Shown here: positions 17,059-25,368 of the stretch, piece by piece | Position numbering within the stretch: position 1 is the first letter of the stretch | How the letters are laid out: the number at the start of each line of letters is the position of its first letter | Origin: Pedobacter sp. Leaf216 | Lineage (GTDB): Bacteria > Bacteroidota > Bacteroidia > Sphingobacteriales > Sphingobacteriaceae | Length of the DNA stretch: 35,671 nucleotides | Assembly (NCBI RefSeq): GCF_001421515.1 | Contig: NZ_LMKM01000020.1 | Coordinates: 24,231 to 59,901 of the forward strand | Reading direction: 5' to 3' | Program-made: the position numbers and the translations under genes | The notes under the pieces: model-generated | Database searches by the model: none | Seen by the model: the letters and a program-made list of their open reading frames with translations, nothing else | Told to the model about the DNA's origin: nothing

Positions 17059-18411
17059 CTAAAAGCCGCTATCGTCTAAAGCGAAAGTATTTTTTCTGTC
17101 TTTCCATTTTCCCTTTGTAAAATCAGGGAATTTCTGTGGCATATTTCCTTCTTTCAACGATTTTGTAGAAAGTGGCATAATTACACTCATGGTAACCGAG
17201 TCGTAAACATCAATTGGCGTTTGTTTTTTCTGTTTAACCGCCTGGATAAATCCATTAAACACAAACCAGTCCATACCGCCATGCCCGGCACCCACAGCTT
17301 CTGATTCGTATTTTTTCCAAAGTGGATGGTCATATTTAGCAAACCATTCCTGAGCCGGATCCCAAACATCATCCTTTTTCGATTTGTGGTCGATATAAAC
17401 AGATTTGTTTACATCCATCCATAAACCTTTTGTGCCCTGAACCCTGAAACCAATAGAATATGGCCGCGGTAAATGGGTATCGTGACTTAATAAAACGGTT
17501 TCTCCATTTGCACAATTGATCATTGTAGTGGTTACATCACCATTTTTATAATTGATTTTGGCATTTGGGTGGCCTGGCGACATTTCTTCTACATATGCAG
17601 CCAAACCTTTTGCTTTAGAGCTGAATGAAACCAAACTGGTAAAGCTGTTACCTCTGTTAATGTTGGCGTATTGCATGAGTGGCCCTACCCCATGTGTTGG
17701 GTATAAATCGCCATCCTGATCGATGTTGAACTGGGTTCGCCATTGCGCCTCACTGAGTGCTTTAGGTCCGTACTCTACCCCACCACCATAATAATCTTTA
17801 CCATTGTTAAAAAGAACATTTCGTAAATTATGCTGATAGCCACCTTCTAAATGTACCAATTCGCCAAAAAGACCTTGTCTAACCATATTTAAAGCTGCCA
17901 TCACATCTCTGCGGTAACAAACATTTTCCAAAGTCATGTAAGGCATACCGGTTTTTTCGGATGTATTTACAATGTCCCAATGATCTTGTACGGTTAAACC
18001 CGCAATAACTTCGCAGCCTACATATTTACCTGCTTTCATGGCATCAACGGCTTGGTCGCGGTGAAACTGCCATGGTGTAGCAATAATTACGGCATCAATA
18101 TCTTTACGCTCGATTAATTTTTTGTAGGCATCGGTACCGCCTGTATATTCGGTTGCAGCTGGTCTGCCTTTTTTGGCAATAAATGCACGGCAAACTTTAA
18201 GTGAGCTTTCTTGTGTATCGCAAATTGCAACAATTTCTACATCATCTCTTAGTGCACCTTCAGAAATATGGCTCATTCCACGGGCCCCTACTCCGATATA
18301 TCCCAATCTTACTTTCCCACTGTCTGATGAAGCAAATAAACTTCCGGTTGGCAGGATGGTTAAACCAGCAGCCGTAAATGCCCCATTTTTGATAAAATCT
18401 CTACGTTCCAT
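17059..18411 (-). CDS. GH109 alpha-N-acetylgalactosaminidase, Tat-exported
   Basis: A 450-aa NAD-dependent glycosidase of the Gfo/Idh/MocA fold. The start MERRDFIKNGAFTAAGLTIL is a twin-arginine signal. The Rossmann motif is GYIGVGARG (38-45 region), then ATPWQFH (111-117), ENVCYRRDVMAALNM (162-176) and LYPTHGVGP with Tyr237 and His240, which correspond to the residues tied to catalysis in Elizabethkingia NagA. The C-terminus (PDFTKGKWKDRKNTFAL) also follows that enzyme closely, so GH109 is a firm call against a plain sugar dehydrogenase. It cleaves terminal alpha-GalNAc, as on mucin or blood-group A glycans, through transient oxidation by bound NAD. NAD must be loaded before export, which explains the Tat route. 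Confidence 0.93.
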   Translation of the reverse strand: MERRDFIKNGAFTAAGLTILPTGSLFASSDSGKVRLGYIGVGARGMSHISEGALRDDVEIVAICDTQESSLKVCRAFIAKKGRPAATEYTGGTDAYKKLIERKDIDAVIIATPWQFHRDQAVDAMKAGKYVGCEVIAGLTVQDHWDIVNTSEKTGMPYMTLENVCYRRDVMAALNMVRQGLFGELVHLEGGYQHNLRNVLFNNGKDYYGGGVEYGPKALSEAQWRTQFNIDQDGDLYPTHGVGPLMQYANINRGNSFTSLVSFSSKAKGLAAYVEEMSPGHPNAKINYKNGDVTTTMINCANGETVLLSHDTHLPRPYSIGFRVQGTKGLWMDVNKSVYIDHKSKKDDVWDPAQEWFAKYDHPLWKKYESEAVGAGHGGMDWFVFNGFIQAVKQKKQTPIDVYDSVTMSVIMPLSTKSLKEGNMPQKFPDFTKGKWKDRKNTFALDDSGF

Positions 18412-19219
18412 TTGTGTTGTTTAATATTTATTGTTTAGTTTTTTAACTGATCCCTTAATGTGCTGAACAAACGTTTTACTAACTCTGCTTTCGCGCTTTT
18501 TATTCTGCTAAATTCTTTTTAAGTGGTGTTTATTTTAAAGTATTCCCTTTAACATCTTACCTTCCATTTGCAATATCCGTCATTACAATAATTTTAATCT
18601 TTCAATTGCGTAAGTTAAGCTTGTATCCATTCCTTGCTGAAGCATTTTTTCTGACAATTAACTTCGCACAGGTTATTCCATATATTAATAATCACTAAGC
18701 CTGAACATGTTGACTGAATTGCTTCTGTCATACGGAAATGCATCAATTATATTATAGCACCGGTGTAAAGATGTTTTAAGCAAACGATAACGCATTTGTT
18801 CGGTTTTGTTGATTTGTATTTTTTAAAAGTAGAACAAGCAAATGAGCAAAACAACATAAATCACAGCGCAAACGATTGACTAATTTTTTGCAACAGCCAA
18901 AATACTTTAGTCATAATACAATTCCATAATTAAAACATGTAGAAGTATTTCCACAACTACAAACCCAATCGGGGAAAATCAGCTCCATTTGCAATAAATC
19001 TCAAAAGCAAAAATGTCAATGTTATTATTTTTTCATAGTCTTAGCAAAAGTCTATAAATACCATTTGCGAACAACAAATGAACATTTTACTGGAAATTTA
19101 GTGCCTAATTTGCTTCAAAAACGGTTTTATATCCTTCGGATTTCAAAACTGGTTAAAGGTTTGTTTAGAGATAGCTAGCAAATGATGCACACTAACTTAA
19201 TTTGTTCTAACTAACGCTC
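18412..19219. other. Long divergent intergenic region between GH109 and vgrG
   Basis: 808 bp, AT-rich, without a convincing ORF or exact TAnnTTTG box. Visible structure: a perfect 13-bp direct repeat TCCATTTGCAATA at 18563-18575 and 18984-18996, with a related CCATTTGC at 19061 that forms a small hairpin CATTTG/CAAATG (19062-19080); GCAAACGAT at 18780-18788 and 18868-18876; and a CACCGGTG palindrome at 18758-18765. These may be regulator sites; nothing more can be said. Confidence 0.5.
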
Positions 19220-21034
19220 ATGGAAAATAAACTCATTACTGAAATTAGTATTGAAGGCAAACGCATTACCCATTTCGATTCTTTTGATTTAAAACAACAA
19301 TTTAACAGTCACCACCATTTCGAACTTCGGTTTAAGCCAAACCAAATTGGCCTGCCCGGTTTAATTACCCTTGATAATAGTCGGGATTATGTTGGCAAAA
19401 CACTTACCATTTCATTTGGTTATCATGCAGAGAAAATGCAGGAATTTGCAGGCCTCATTACCAAGGTGGAGCTCAGCCAAAGCCATGGTTATCATGGTGA
19501 ATTGATTGTATGTGGATATAGTCCAACCATTTTAATAGATCGCGGAGCAGATTTAGGTTCCTATCTTGGTAAAGATTTAAATGAAATTGCTGTCTTAATT
19601 GCAAAGGATACTCCTGTTAATGACCTTAAAATTGTTTGCAATACACGGCGCAAAACACCTATAGATTATATTATCCAGTATAAGGAAAGTGATTTTGAAT
19701 TTCTTAACCGTATATCTGGAGAGTACCACGAATGGCTTTTTTATGATGGCAAGCAACTTAATTTTGGCAAACCAGACGAACTGAAGGAAGTTTCTCTATT
19801 TTATGGTCGCGATGTGCAGCAGCTGCAATATGCCATGGAAGTTGCCCCGATCAAATCAAAACATTTTTCCTACCATCCAACCGAAGATGAAATGTTGCAA
19901 AGTGAAGGTACTATTGAAAGTGATAATCTACCAAATCTTGCTCATGCAATACAGGCATCAAATAATACTTTCAGCAAAAGCTTTAATCAATCATCATTAA
20001 TTAGGGCAAATAACCATAATGAAATACAAAACCATGTAGATGATTTAGAAAAAGCGACTGTTTCGGAGCTTTTAAAAATAAATGCCAAAGGTGATAATGC
20101 TGCACTCGGCATTGGTTGTATTGCAGAAATTATAATGAGCTTTAAGCAAGATGCTGATTTCATGAACGAAAGTTTAGGTAAATTTCTGATTACAAGCATT
20201 AATCACCACATCAATGTTGCGGGTAAATACCACAACACATTTGAAGGTTTAGTGGCAACAACTGAACGTATTTCAGTTAAAAATTTCCGAAAACCTCATT
20301 CGGATACGCATCTGGCTGATGTGGTAGATAATAATGACCCACTAGGGAAAGGCAGGATTAAAGTGAAATTTAAATGGGATTGTTTAAGCAATGATGTTAC
20401 CGAATGGCTGAGAATTATAACACCAGATGCTGGCAGAAGCGTACATGTAAATACGAACAGGGGCTTTGTTTTTGTTCCAGAAGTGGGCGACCAGGTAGCG
20501 GTAACTTTTGAAGAAGGGAATATTGCCAGACCAATTGTAATGGGAAGTATTTTTCATGGCAATAATGGTGCTGGAGGTTATGAAAACAATCATTTAAAAT
20601 CGATTTCGACCAAAAGTGGGCATTTGGTGGAATTTAACGATACATCAGGTGCTGAAACCATTACTATAACGGATAAAAATAAGAACATCATCAGGTTTGA
20701 TACCAATGCCTCAAGTATTGAGATATCTGCACCTGAAAACATTAGTATTAAAGCTAAAAATATAGATATTAATGCCCAGCAAAACATTTCATTATCAGCA
20801 GGAAACCATATTTATAACAATGCTGCAGAAAATATTGCGAGCAATGCCGGCGAAAATTATTCATTAATGGCCCAAAACATCATGATGGTTGCGAATGACA
20901 ACGTTAGTAAAACTGCCACTCAAATTGAAAAAAATGCCGAAGAAATTAATATAAACAGTACTAAGGAGAACATTGAATTTCACAGTTCTAAAGAGATTAC
21001 AAACAAAAGTGGTAGTAAAGTAAAGCTGTTTTAA
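19220..21034 (+). CDS. vgrG: VgrG spike protein (type VI secretion tip, orphan)
   Basis: A 604-aa spike protein. The first ~340 residues are the gp27-like hub (FDSFDLKQQFNSHHHFELRF at the start, ESDFEFLNRISGEYHEWLFYD near 155-175). Residues 360-450 form the gp5-like OB fold (DPLGKGRIKVKFKWD, VPEVGDQVAVTFEEGNIARP, MGSIFHGNNG). The C-terminal ~120 residues are a beta-helix with short Asn/Ala-rich repeats. It lacks an evolved effector domain. No sheath, baseplate or ClpV genes are nearby, so it is an orphan tip gene; the main T6SS cluster (probably subtype iii) should be elsewhere. Related contractile systems use similar spikes. Two unassigned genes follow within 280 bp and are likely cargo, adaptor or immunity partners. 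Confidence 0.9.
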   Translation: MENKLITEISIEGKRITHFDSFDLKQQFNSHHHFELRFKPNQIGLPGLITLDNSRDYVGKTLTISFGYHAEKMQEFAGLITKVELSQSHGYHGELIVCGYSPTILIDRGADLGSYLGKDLNEIAVLIAKDTPVNDLKIVCNTRRKTPIDYIIQYKESDFEFLNRISGEYHEWLFYDGKQLNFGKPDELKEVSLFYGRDVQQLQYAMEVAPIKSKHFSYHPTEDEMLQSEGTIESDNLPNLAHAIQASNNTFSKSFNQSSLIRANNHNEIQNHVDDLEKATVSELLKINAKGDNAALGIGCIAEIIMSFKQDADFMNESLGKFLITSINHHINVAGKYHNTFEGLVATTERISVKNFRKPHSDTHLADVVDNNDPLGKGRIKVKFKWDCLSNDVTEWLRIITPDAGRSVHVNTNRGFVFVPEVGDQVAVTFEEGNIARPIVMGSIFHGNNGAGGYENNHLKSISTKSGHLVEFNDTSGAETITITDKNKNIIRFDTNASSIEISAPENISIKAKNIDINAQQNISLSAGNHIYNNAAENIASNAGENYSLMAQNIMMVANDNVSKTATQIEKNAEEININSTKENIEFHSSKEITNKSGSKVKLF

Positions 21035-21035
21035 A

Positions 21036-21224
21036 ATGGGAACTATTAAATATATTGCTAAAACCATAACCGAAAATGCAGGAAGTATTAAATGGGTAGC
21101 CACAAATGGAAATATAAGTTTTAATGCTGCCAAAGAAGTGGTATTAAAGAGCGGAACCAAAGTTGTATATGGCGAATATGAATCTATTGAGGATAAAAGT
21201 ATTGAGGAAGATGATTCAAAGTAA
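21036..21224 (+). CDS. 62-aa protein following VgrG, possible cargo-marker or tip fragment
   Basis: Starts 1 nt after the vgrG stop. The sequence (MGTIKYIAKTITENAGSIKW..., then SFNAAKEVVLKSGTKVVYGE) resembles the beta-repeat style of the VgrG tail and also the short N-terminal segments I associate with Bacteroidota T6SS effectors, whose toxin domain would follow. Here the frame ends after an acidic tail (EDKSIEEDDSK). It may be a stand-alone tip cap, a truncated effector, or a small loading protein. Assignment is by position and resemblance only. Confidence 0.6.
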   Translation: MGTIKYIAKTITENAGSIKWVATNGNISFNAAKEVVLKSGTKVVYGEYESIEDKSIEEDDSK

Positions 21225-21313
21225 TATGAAGAGCAAGAAGTTAAATCCAAGCTCCGACGTTGAAGGAATTTCTTTGATATTTTTAGCATAATAATATTAA
21301 ACAACGAGTAGCA

Positions 21314-22168
21314 ATGGATAGAATCTCCTACAAACCTTTTTTAAGCCCGCTAAAATTATTTTTTAATGTAGAAATCTCTGAAAAAACGCCTCTAAAGGTT
21401 GAAAATACAACAAGGCTTTATGAAATAGATATTTTACCAGATGAAACTTCTTTTTGGACAGGAAATCAGCGCGTAAAAATAATTCGAAGACTTAATTCAA
21501 TAAATGATTTAGCCCATAATGTTGCTGATGCATTTATGCAACAGGTTTCTACAACGCTACATCAGATCACCCTTAAATTAGGTCATAATGGAATGCCAAT
21601 AGGTATTGAACAACAAAATGAACTTTGGTTAAATTGGTTGGCTATACGAGCTAACCTGGCAGATAGCTTTACTGGAAATTGGATTGATTTTGCGCTGAAA
21701 GAGATTGATCAGAAAATGTTGCCGGGGGCAGCCATAACAAATTATATTATGGAAGATTTATTGCTTAACGAATATTTTAGGGCGGTATATGATGCCGTCT
21801 TTCAACAAGATACCTTTACTTGTAAAAGAACAGTACATGGTTTATGCCCATTCCCTATCAAACTTAATGAGAAGTGGCTACTTCAAACCTCAGCAACAGG
21901 CCATTTGATTACCTTTTCTGGTGAATGTGAAAACCTCATGAATATCACCGATTTCAATAATTGGCTTAAGAAAACGGGGAATCAAATTACTGAAATAAAC
22001 TCTACAGGGTTTTACCATATAGATCACATTACTGGCTGGTGCAACGCCATGGAAAGTAATTACCTGCTAAAAGGAAACAATAGTTACGAAAAAACGCTTA
22101 AAATTATGGTTGCAACAAATTCTTTATTTATAACCACCATTAAACCTCTCCAAACTTTGGAGGAATAA
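21314..22168 (+). CDS. Unknown 284-aa protein in VgrG island
   Basis: I do not recognise a family. It has no signal peptide or membrane helix. Visible traits are an N-terminal beta-rich part (LKLFFNVEISEKTPLKVENT), a Trp-rich helical middle (NELWLNWLAIRANLADSF, about 97-115) and five cysteines in the C-terminal half. It follows the vgrG pair by 90 bp on the same strand, so a cytosolic adaptor (loading chaperone) or immunity role is reasonable; an effector is also possible. Composition matches its neighbours. Confidence 0.75.
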   Translation: MDRISYKPFLSPLKLFFNVEISEKTPLKVENTTRLYEIDILPDETSFWTGNQRVKIIRRLNSINDLAHNVADAFMQQVSTTLHQITLKLGHNGMPIGIEQQNELWLNWLAIRANLADSFTGNWIDFALKEIDQKMLPGAAITNYIMEDLLLNEYFRAVYDAVFQQDTFTCKRTVHGLCPFPIKLNEKWLLQTSATGHLITFSGECENLMNITDFNNWLKKTGNQITEINSTGFYHIDHITGWCNAMESNYLLKGNNSYEKTLKIMVATNSLFITTIKPLQTLEE

Positions 22169-22250
22169 AAGAATATGTATATTCACAAAAGTTTAGTGCT
22201 TATGTAGCGTATTCCATTTCACAACCGTTTAAGCTTTAAATTAATGCCTT

Positions 22251-22634
22251 ATGAAAAAAATATTATTATCTCTCTTTGCAATTGCCTGCACTCTTTATTT
22301 ATCCTGTAAAAAAACAAATAGTACCGACGGACCTGGTGAAGTTTATGGCAAATGGAAACTAACAGAAACTTATCAAGATCCCGGTGATGGAAGTGGTAAA
22401 TATAGAAAAGTAATGGGCGATGCAAAATACCTCACAATTGAGAAATCAGGAAAACTTCAGGGAGATGCTCTTCCAGACTTATCTTCTTTTAAGATTTTAG
22501 ACAGTGTTCAAATGGAAGTTTATAATAATACCTATAAAAAGCCGCTTATTTATCGTTACAAAGTTTCAGCAAAAGCATTGGAACTTAATCCTCCCTGCTT
22601 TGAGGGATGCGGCTATAAATTTGTGAAAGAATAA
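22251..22634 (+). CDS. Lipocalin-like lipoprotein
   Basis: A 127-aa secreted lipoprotein. MKKILLSLFAIACTLYLSC is a signal peptide II with lipobox LYLSC (Cys19), followed by KK. After it, VYGKWKLTETYQDPGDGSGK and the end, YRYKVSAKALELNPPCFEGC..., are typical of small Bacteroidota lipocalin-like proteins (GxWxL start, LxL end). It faces the periplasm or cell surface; a ligand cannot be named. It may be independent of the vgrG group, although a periplasmic immunity role has not been excluded. Confidence 0.78.
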   Translation: MKKILLSLFAIACTLYLSCKKTNSTDGPGEVYGKWKLTETYQDPGDGSGKYRKVMGDAKYLTIEKSGKLQGDALPDLSSFKILDSVQMEVYNNTYKKPLIYRYKVSAKALELNPPCFEGCGYKFVKE

Positions 22635-22647
22635 CGTAAAAACAGCA

Positions 22648-23460
22648 TTAGCTCCTCGAATTACAAATACCTTGTTGAAATTTTAAATACCTGGATGGAC
22701 TTAAATCAAGGTAATGTTTAAAATCATGAATTAATTGACTTTGATCGTAAAAGCCACAACGCTCAATTACTACAAACCAATTTACGTCATTGTTATTTAC
22801 AGTCAATTGCTGAACAAGCTCAACCGCTTTTAAAAAACGCATGTAACGGCCAATCTCTTTAGATGAATAGCCCAGATGATTTTTTGCTTTCATTTGTAAC
22901 GATCGTTCTGATATTTTTTGCTGATCAGCGATTTGTTTCACAGGGCTAACCGCACTATTGCCAAAAGCAATAATTTGTTCGGTTAGTGGATGCCGGTTTT
23001 GGATGTAAAGTTTACTAAATTGGAGCAACTGCGTAACTTTATCACTAACCTGATCCATTTTACTTAGGCTTTCCCAAAGCATGGTGAAACAATTATCATT
23101 TAACAAATCATCCGGATGAACATGTTCAATTAGTGACGCTGTACCAAAAAAACGGAAAAAAGCATCATCTTTAAAATTCACTACCAGCATTTCACCTCCT
23201 GGTGGCATCACATACGTAAAAGCTTGCTTAACGGGTCCTAAAACCAGGCATTTATCCATTGATATTTCTTCCTTTTCTTTTGTAATAAGCGAAATTGCCG
23301 CACCAAAGTTAAATACCATTATTGATTGGAAAGTGGGCAAAAAGGTATGGATGATGGGATTGCTTGATTTGTTTTCGGCAAAGTAGAAATGTGAAATCAA
23401 TTCGTCAAATTCAGCTGGCACTGGTATCCTGTAACCATTGTATTCATCACTAGTTTTCAT
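22648..23460 (-). CDS. AraC-family transcription regulator
   Basis: A 270-aa regulator from ATG 23460 (the TTG two codons earlier is less likely). The N-terminal ~150 residues are a cupin-like sensing domain of the DUF6597 style. The C-terminal ~100 carry two helix-turn-helix units: VKQIADQQKISERSLQMKAK, then a second unit ending FYDQSQLIHDFKHYLDLSPS, the AraC signature, followed by the R-Y-L end. The target is unknown. It stands alone, with its 3' end converging on the lipoprotein gene. Three nt before its ATG the minus strand reads CATATTTG, one base off the -7 consensus. Confidence 0.88.
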   Translation of the reverse strand: MKTSDEYNGYRIPVPAEFDELISHFYFAENKSSNPIIHTFLPTFQSIMVFNFGAAISLITKEKEEISMDKCLVLGPVKQAFTYVMPPGGEMLVVNFKDDAFFRFFGTASLIEHVHPDDLLNDNCFTMLWESLSKMDQVSDKVTQLLQFSKLYIQNRHPLTEQIIAFGNSAVSPVKQIADQQKISERSLQMKAKNHLGYSSKEIGRYMRFLKAVELVQQLTVNNNDVNWFVVIERCGFYDQSQLIHDFKHYLDLSPSRYLKFQQGICNSRS

Positions 23461-23520
23461 AATCAAATATGACTATTTAACTTCAAATGATAAAGCGGAT
23501 TATCTTGGTAGAAAGAATAA

Positions 23521-23631
23521 AAGCATTTTTTTAACCACAGATGGACACAGATTTACACGGATTATATCTGTGTCCATTCTTTTTATCTGTGGTTAAACTA
23601 AATTTGCCCGTAGCTAAGGCTTAGCACAAAC
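23521..23631. repeat. Palindromic dispersed repeat, copy 1 of 3
   Basis: Two nested arm pairs: AACCACAGAT (23533-23542) with ATCTGTGGTT (23585-23594), and GGACACAGAT (23543-23552) with ATCTGTGTCC (23566-23575). A conserved 3' tail, AAATTTGCCCGTAGCTAAGG, follows. The element resembles the ACCACAGATG-type palindromic repeats scattered through many bacterial genomes. Confidence 0.85.
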
Positions 23632-23763
23632 ATATAGATCAAATCCCATCAAGGCGTCGTTATTACTGTAAGGCTTTTTCAGCCTGTGAAGCAATCTCTC
23701 AAGCTTAAAATATAACCACAATAAAACTAAGTTTCGGTTGGCGAGGCACTAATGCGATTAAAT

Positions 23764-23874
23764 AAGTGTTTTTTTAGCCACGGATGGACACAGATAAACA
23801 CGGATTATATCTGTGTCCATTCTTTTTATCTGTGGTTAAACTAAATTTGTCCGTAGCTAGGGCCTAACACCAAT
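23764..23874. repeat. Palindromic dispersed repeat, copy 2 of 3
   Basis: Same layout as copy 1, arms at 23776-23795, 23809-23818 and 23828-23837. The outer left arm reads AGCCACGGAT, so it pairs imperfectly with ATCTGTGGTT; the inner arms stay perfect. Confidence 0.85.
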
Positions 23875-23880
23875 CAAATA

Positions 23881-23988
23881 AGCATTTTTTAGCCACGGAT
23901 GGTCACAGATTAACACGGATCTTACACCTGTGTCCATTCTTTTTATCTGTGGTAAATTAAGTTTGCCCGTAGCTAAGGCTTAGCACCA
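23881..23988. repeat. Palindromic dispersed repeat, copy 3 of 3
   Basis: Arms AGCCACGGAT (23891-23900), GGTCACAGAT (23901-23910) and ATCTGTGGT (23945-23953). It shares the AGCCACGGAT left arm with copy 2, so these two are the closest pair, 115 bp apart, and probably arose by local duplication. This copy is the most decayed. Confidence 0.82.
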
Positions 23989-24014
23989 ACATAAGCAAAT
24001 AATAAAACATTTAA

Positions 24015-25364
24015 TTATCTTATTAAACTATCCCAAATTACCTGATATACATCGGGTGCCTGTAACTTTTTATTTACCGCTTTTGAAGTCACAAGAATAG
24101 GTTTAAATGCATCTTCAACATTTGTACGACCGTGAGATCCTTTAACCAAGGTAGCATCAAGCGGAATAACGTCCATCACATAGCGGAATCCGGCTTTCTT
24201 TCTTAACAGTTTATAGCCTGCCCTGAGTTTGGAGGTCATAAACATTTCTACCGGATCATATCCTGGTTTTTTATGAATATCTACCACCCTCGCATAATCA
24301 GGGGCTTTGGCATCATCCAACCAGAAATAATAAGTAAACCAACTCCCCTCCTTCGCTACCAGCACCAAATCGCCAGAACGTTCGTGGTTAATATGATGTT
24401 TTTTCTGTTCTTCCTTATCAAGTACCAACTCAATCTCAGCAATACCTTTTAATATCGACTTCACTTTTTCGGTTACACTTTTATCGTTAATGTACACATG
24501 CGCAATCTGGTGGTCGGCCACAACAAAAGCTTTAGATGCCCCTGCATCCAGAAGTTCTAACCCTCTTTCTTCACGGATCTGTAGTAAACCATTTTCCCTC
24601 AACAAACTGTTTAAATGGATCGGGTTATTTACTGGTGAAATACCATACTCGGAAAGCAGCATAATTTTAGCACCTCTGCTTTCGTAAAAGCGCACCAGCT
24701 CTTCTACCACCTGATCAATTTCTGTGAGTTCTGTACTGATCTTCTCCAAATCCGGACCAAATTTTTGCAGGCAATAATCCAAATGTGGCAGGTAAATCAG
24801 TGTTAGTGTTGGATTATGAAGCTTTTCAGTCTCCATTGAGGCATCAGCAATCCATTTAGTAGATTTAATATTGGCACCTGGTCCCCAAAACTGAAACAAT
24901 GGAAATTGCCCGAGTTTATTTTGTAAATGATCACGGAGTTCGGCAGGTTGTGAATAGCAATCAGGCAGTTTACGACCATCAGCAAGGTAATTTGGCCGTG
25001 GTGTTACCGAATAATCGGCAGTAGAGTACATATTGTACCACCAGAACATATTGGCACAGGTAAAATCCGGATCTTCTTTTTTAGCCTGATCCCATATTTT
25101 TTCGGCATTTACCAGTTTATTGGATTGCTTCCAGAATTTAATTTCTGCATCTGCATGATCGTACCATCCGTTGCCTACAATGCCATTTTCAGCAGGAAAC
25201 TTACCCGTTAGATAACTGGATTGAACCGCTGTTGTAACCGCTGGCAATAAAGGTTCGATATGAGTTAAATGATTTTCAGAAATGTATTTTTGAATAAAAG
25301 GTGTATGTGCTCCAATTACGGAAGCAGATAAACCTACGATATCGATAACAACTGTTTTGTGCAT
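24015..25364 (-). CDS. eboF: EboF, alkaline-phosphatase-superfamily phosphodiesterase-like protein
   Basis: A 449-aa protein of the nucleotide pyrophosphatase/phosphodiesterase fold, last gene of the ebo operon (4 nt after eboE). Asp8 (VVIDIVGLS), the nucleophile region PAVTTAVQSSYLTG (Thr44) and Asp196 (LPHLDY) are in the places expected for a two-metal site, and KGSHGRTN near residue 410 gives the late His. Yet the usual D-x-x-G-H reads DYCLQ (Gln200) and the usual S-D-H-G reads SEYG (Glu239, Tyr240). Several metal ligands are thus replaced, so activity may differ from true phosphodiesterases. There is no signal peptide. Assignment rests on fold plus the complete operon order. Confidence 0.88.
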   Translation of the reverse strand: MHKTVVIDIVGLSASVIGAHTPFIQKYISENHLTHIEPLLPAVTTAVQSSYLTGKFPAENGIVGNGWYDHADAEIKFWKQSNKLVNAEKIWDQAKKEDPDFTCANMFWWYNMYSTADYSVTPRPNYLADGRKLPDCYSQPAELRDHLQNKLGQFPLFQFWGPGANIKSTKWIADASMETEKLHNPTLTLIYLPHLDYCLQKFGPDLEKISTELTEIDQVVEELVRFYESRGAKIMLLSEYGISPVNNPIHLNSLLRENGLLQIREERGLELLDAGASKAFVVADHQIAHVYINDKSVTEKVKSILKGIAEIELVLDKEEQKKHHINHERSGDLVLVAKEGSWFTYYFWLDDAKAPDYARVVDIHKKPGYDPVEMFMTSKLRAGYKLLRKKAGFRYVMDVIPLDATLVKGSHGRTNVEDAFKPILVTSKAVNKKLQAPDVYQVIWDSLIR

Positions 25365-25368
25365 GATT

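Larger units (their letters stand above)
23467..24014. other. Repeat-filled spacer downstream of the ebo operon
   Basis: 548 bp without a gene. It is largely made of the three palindromic repeat copies listed next. The remaining 23637-23760 has a small hairpin AGGCT/AGCCT at about 23672-23686 and nothing else I can interpret. Confidence 0.7.

Noticed and set aside
21226..21291. 21-aa plus-strand frame between the 62-aa and 284-aa VgrG-island genes
   Set aside because: No protein character; perhaps debris of a longer effector gene, but that cannot be shown.
22142..22168. CTCCAA-ACT-TTGGAG inverted repeat at the end of the 284-aa gene
   Set aside because: Short stem inside coding sequence with no T-run; not a convincing terminator.
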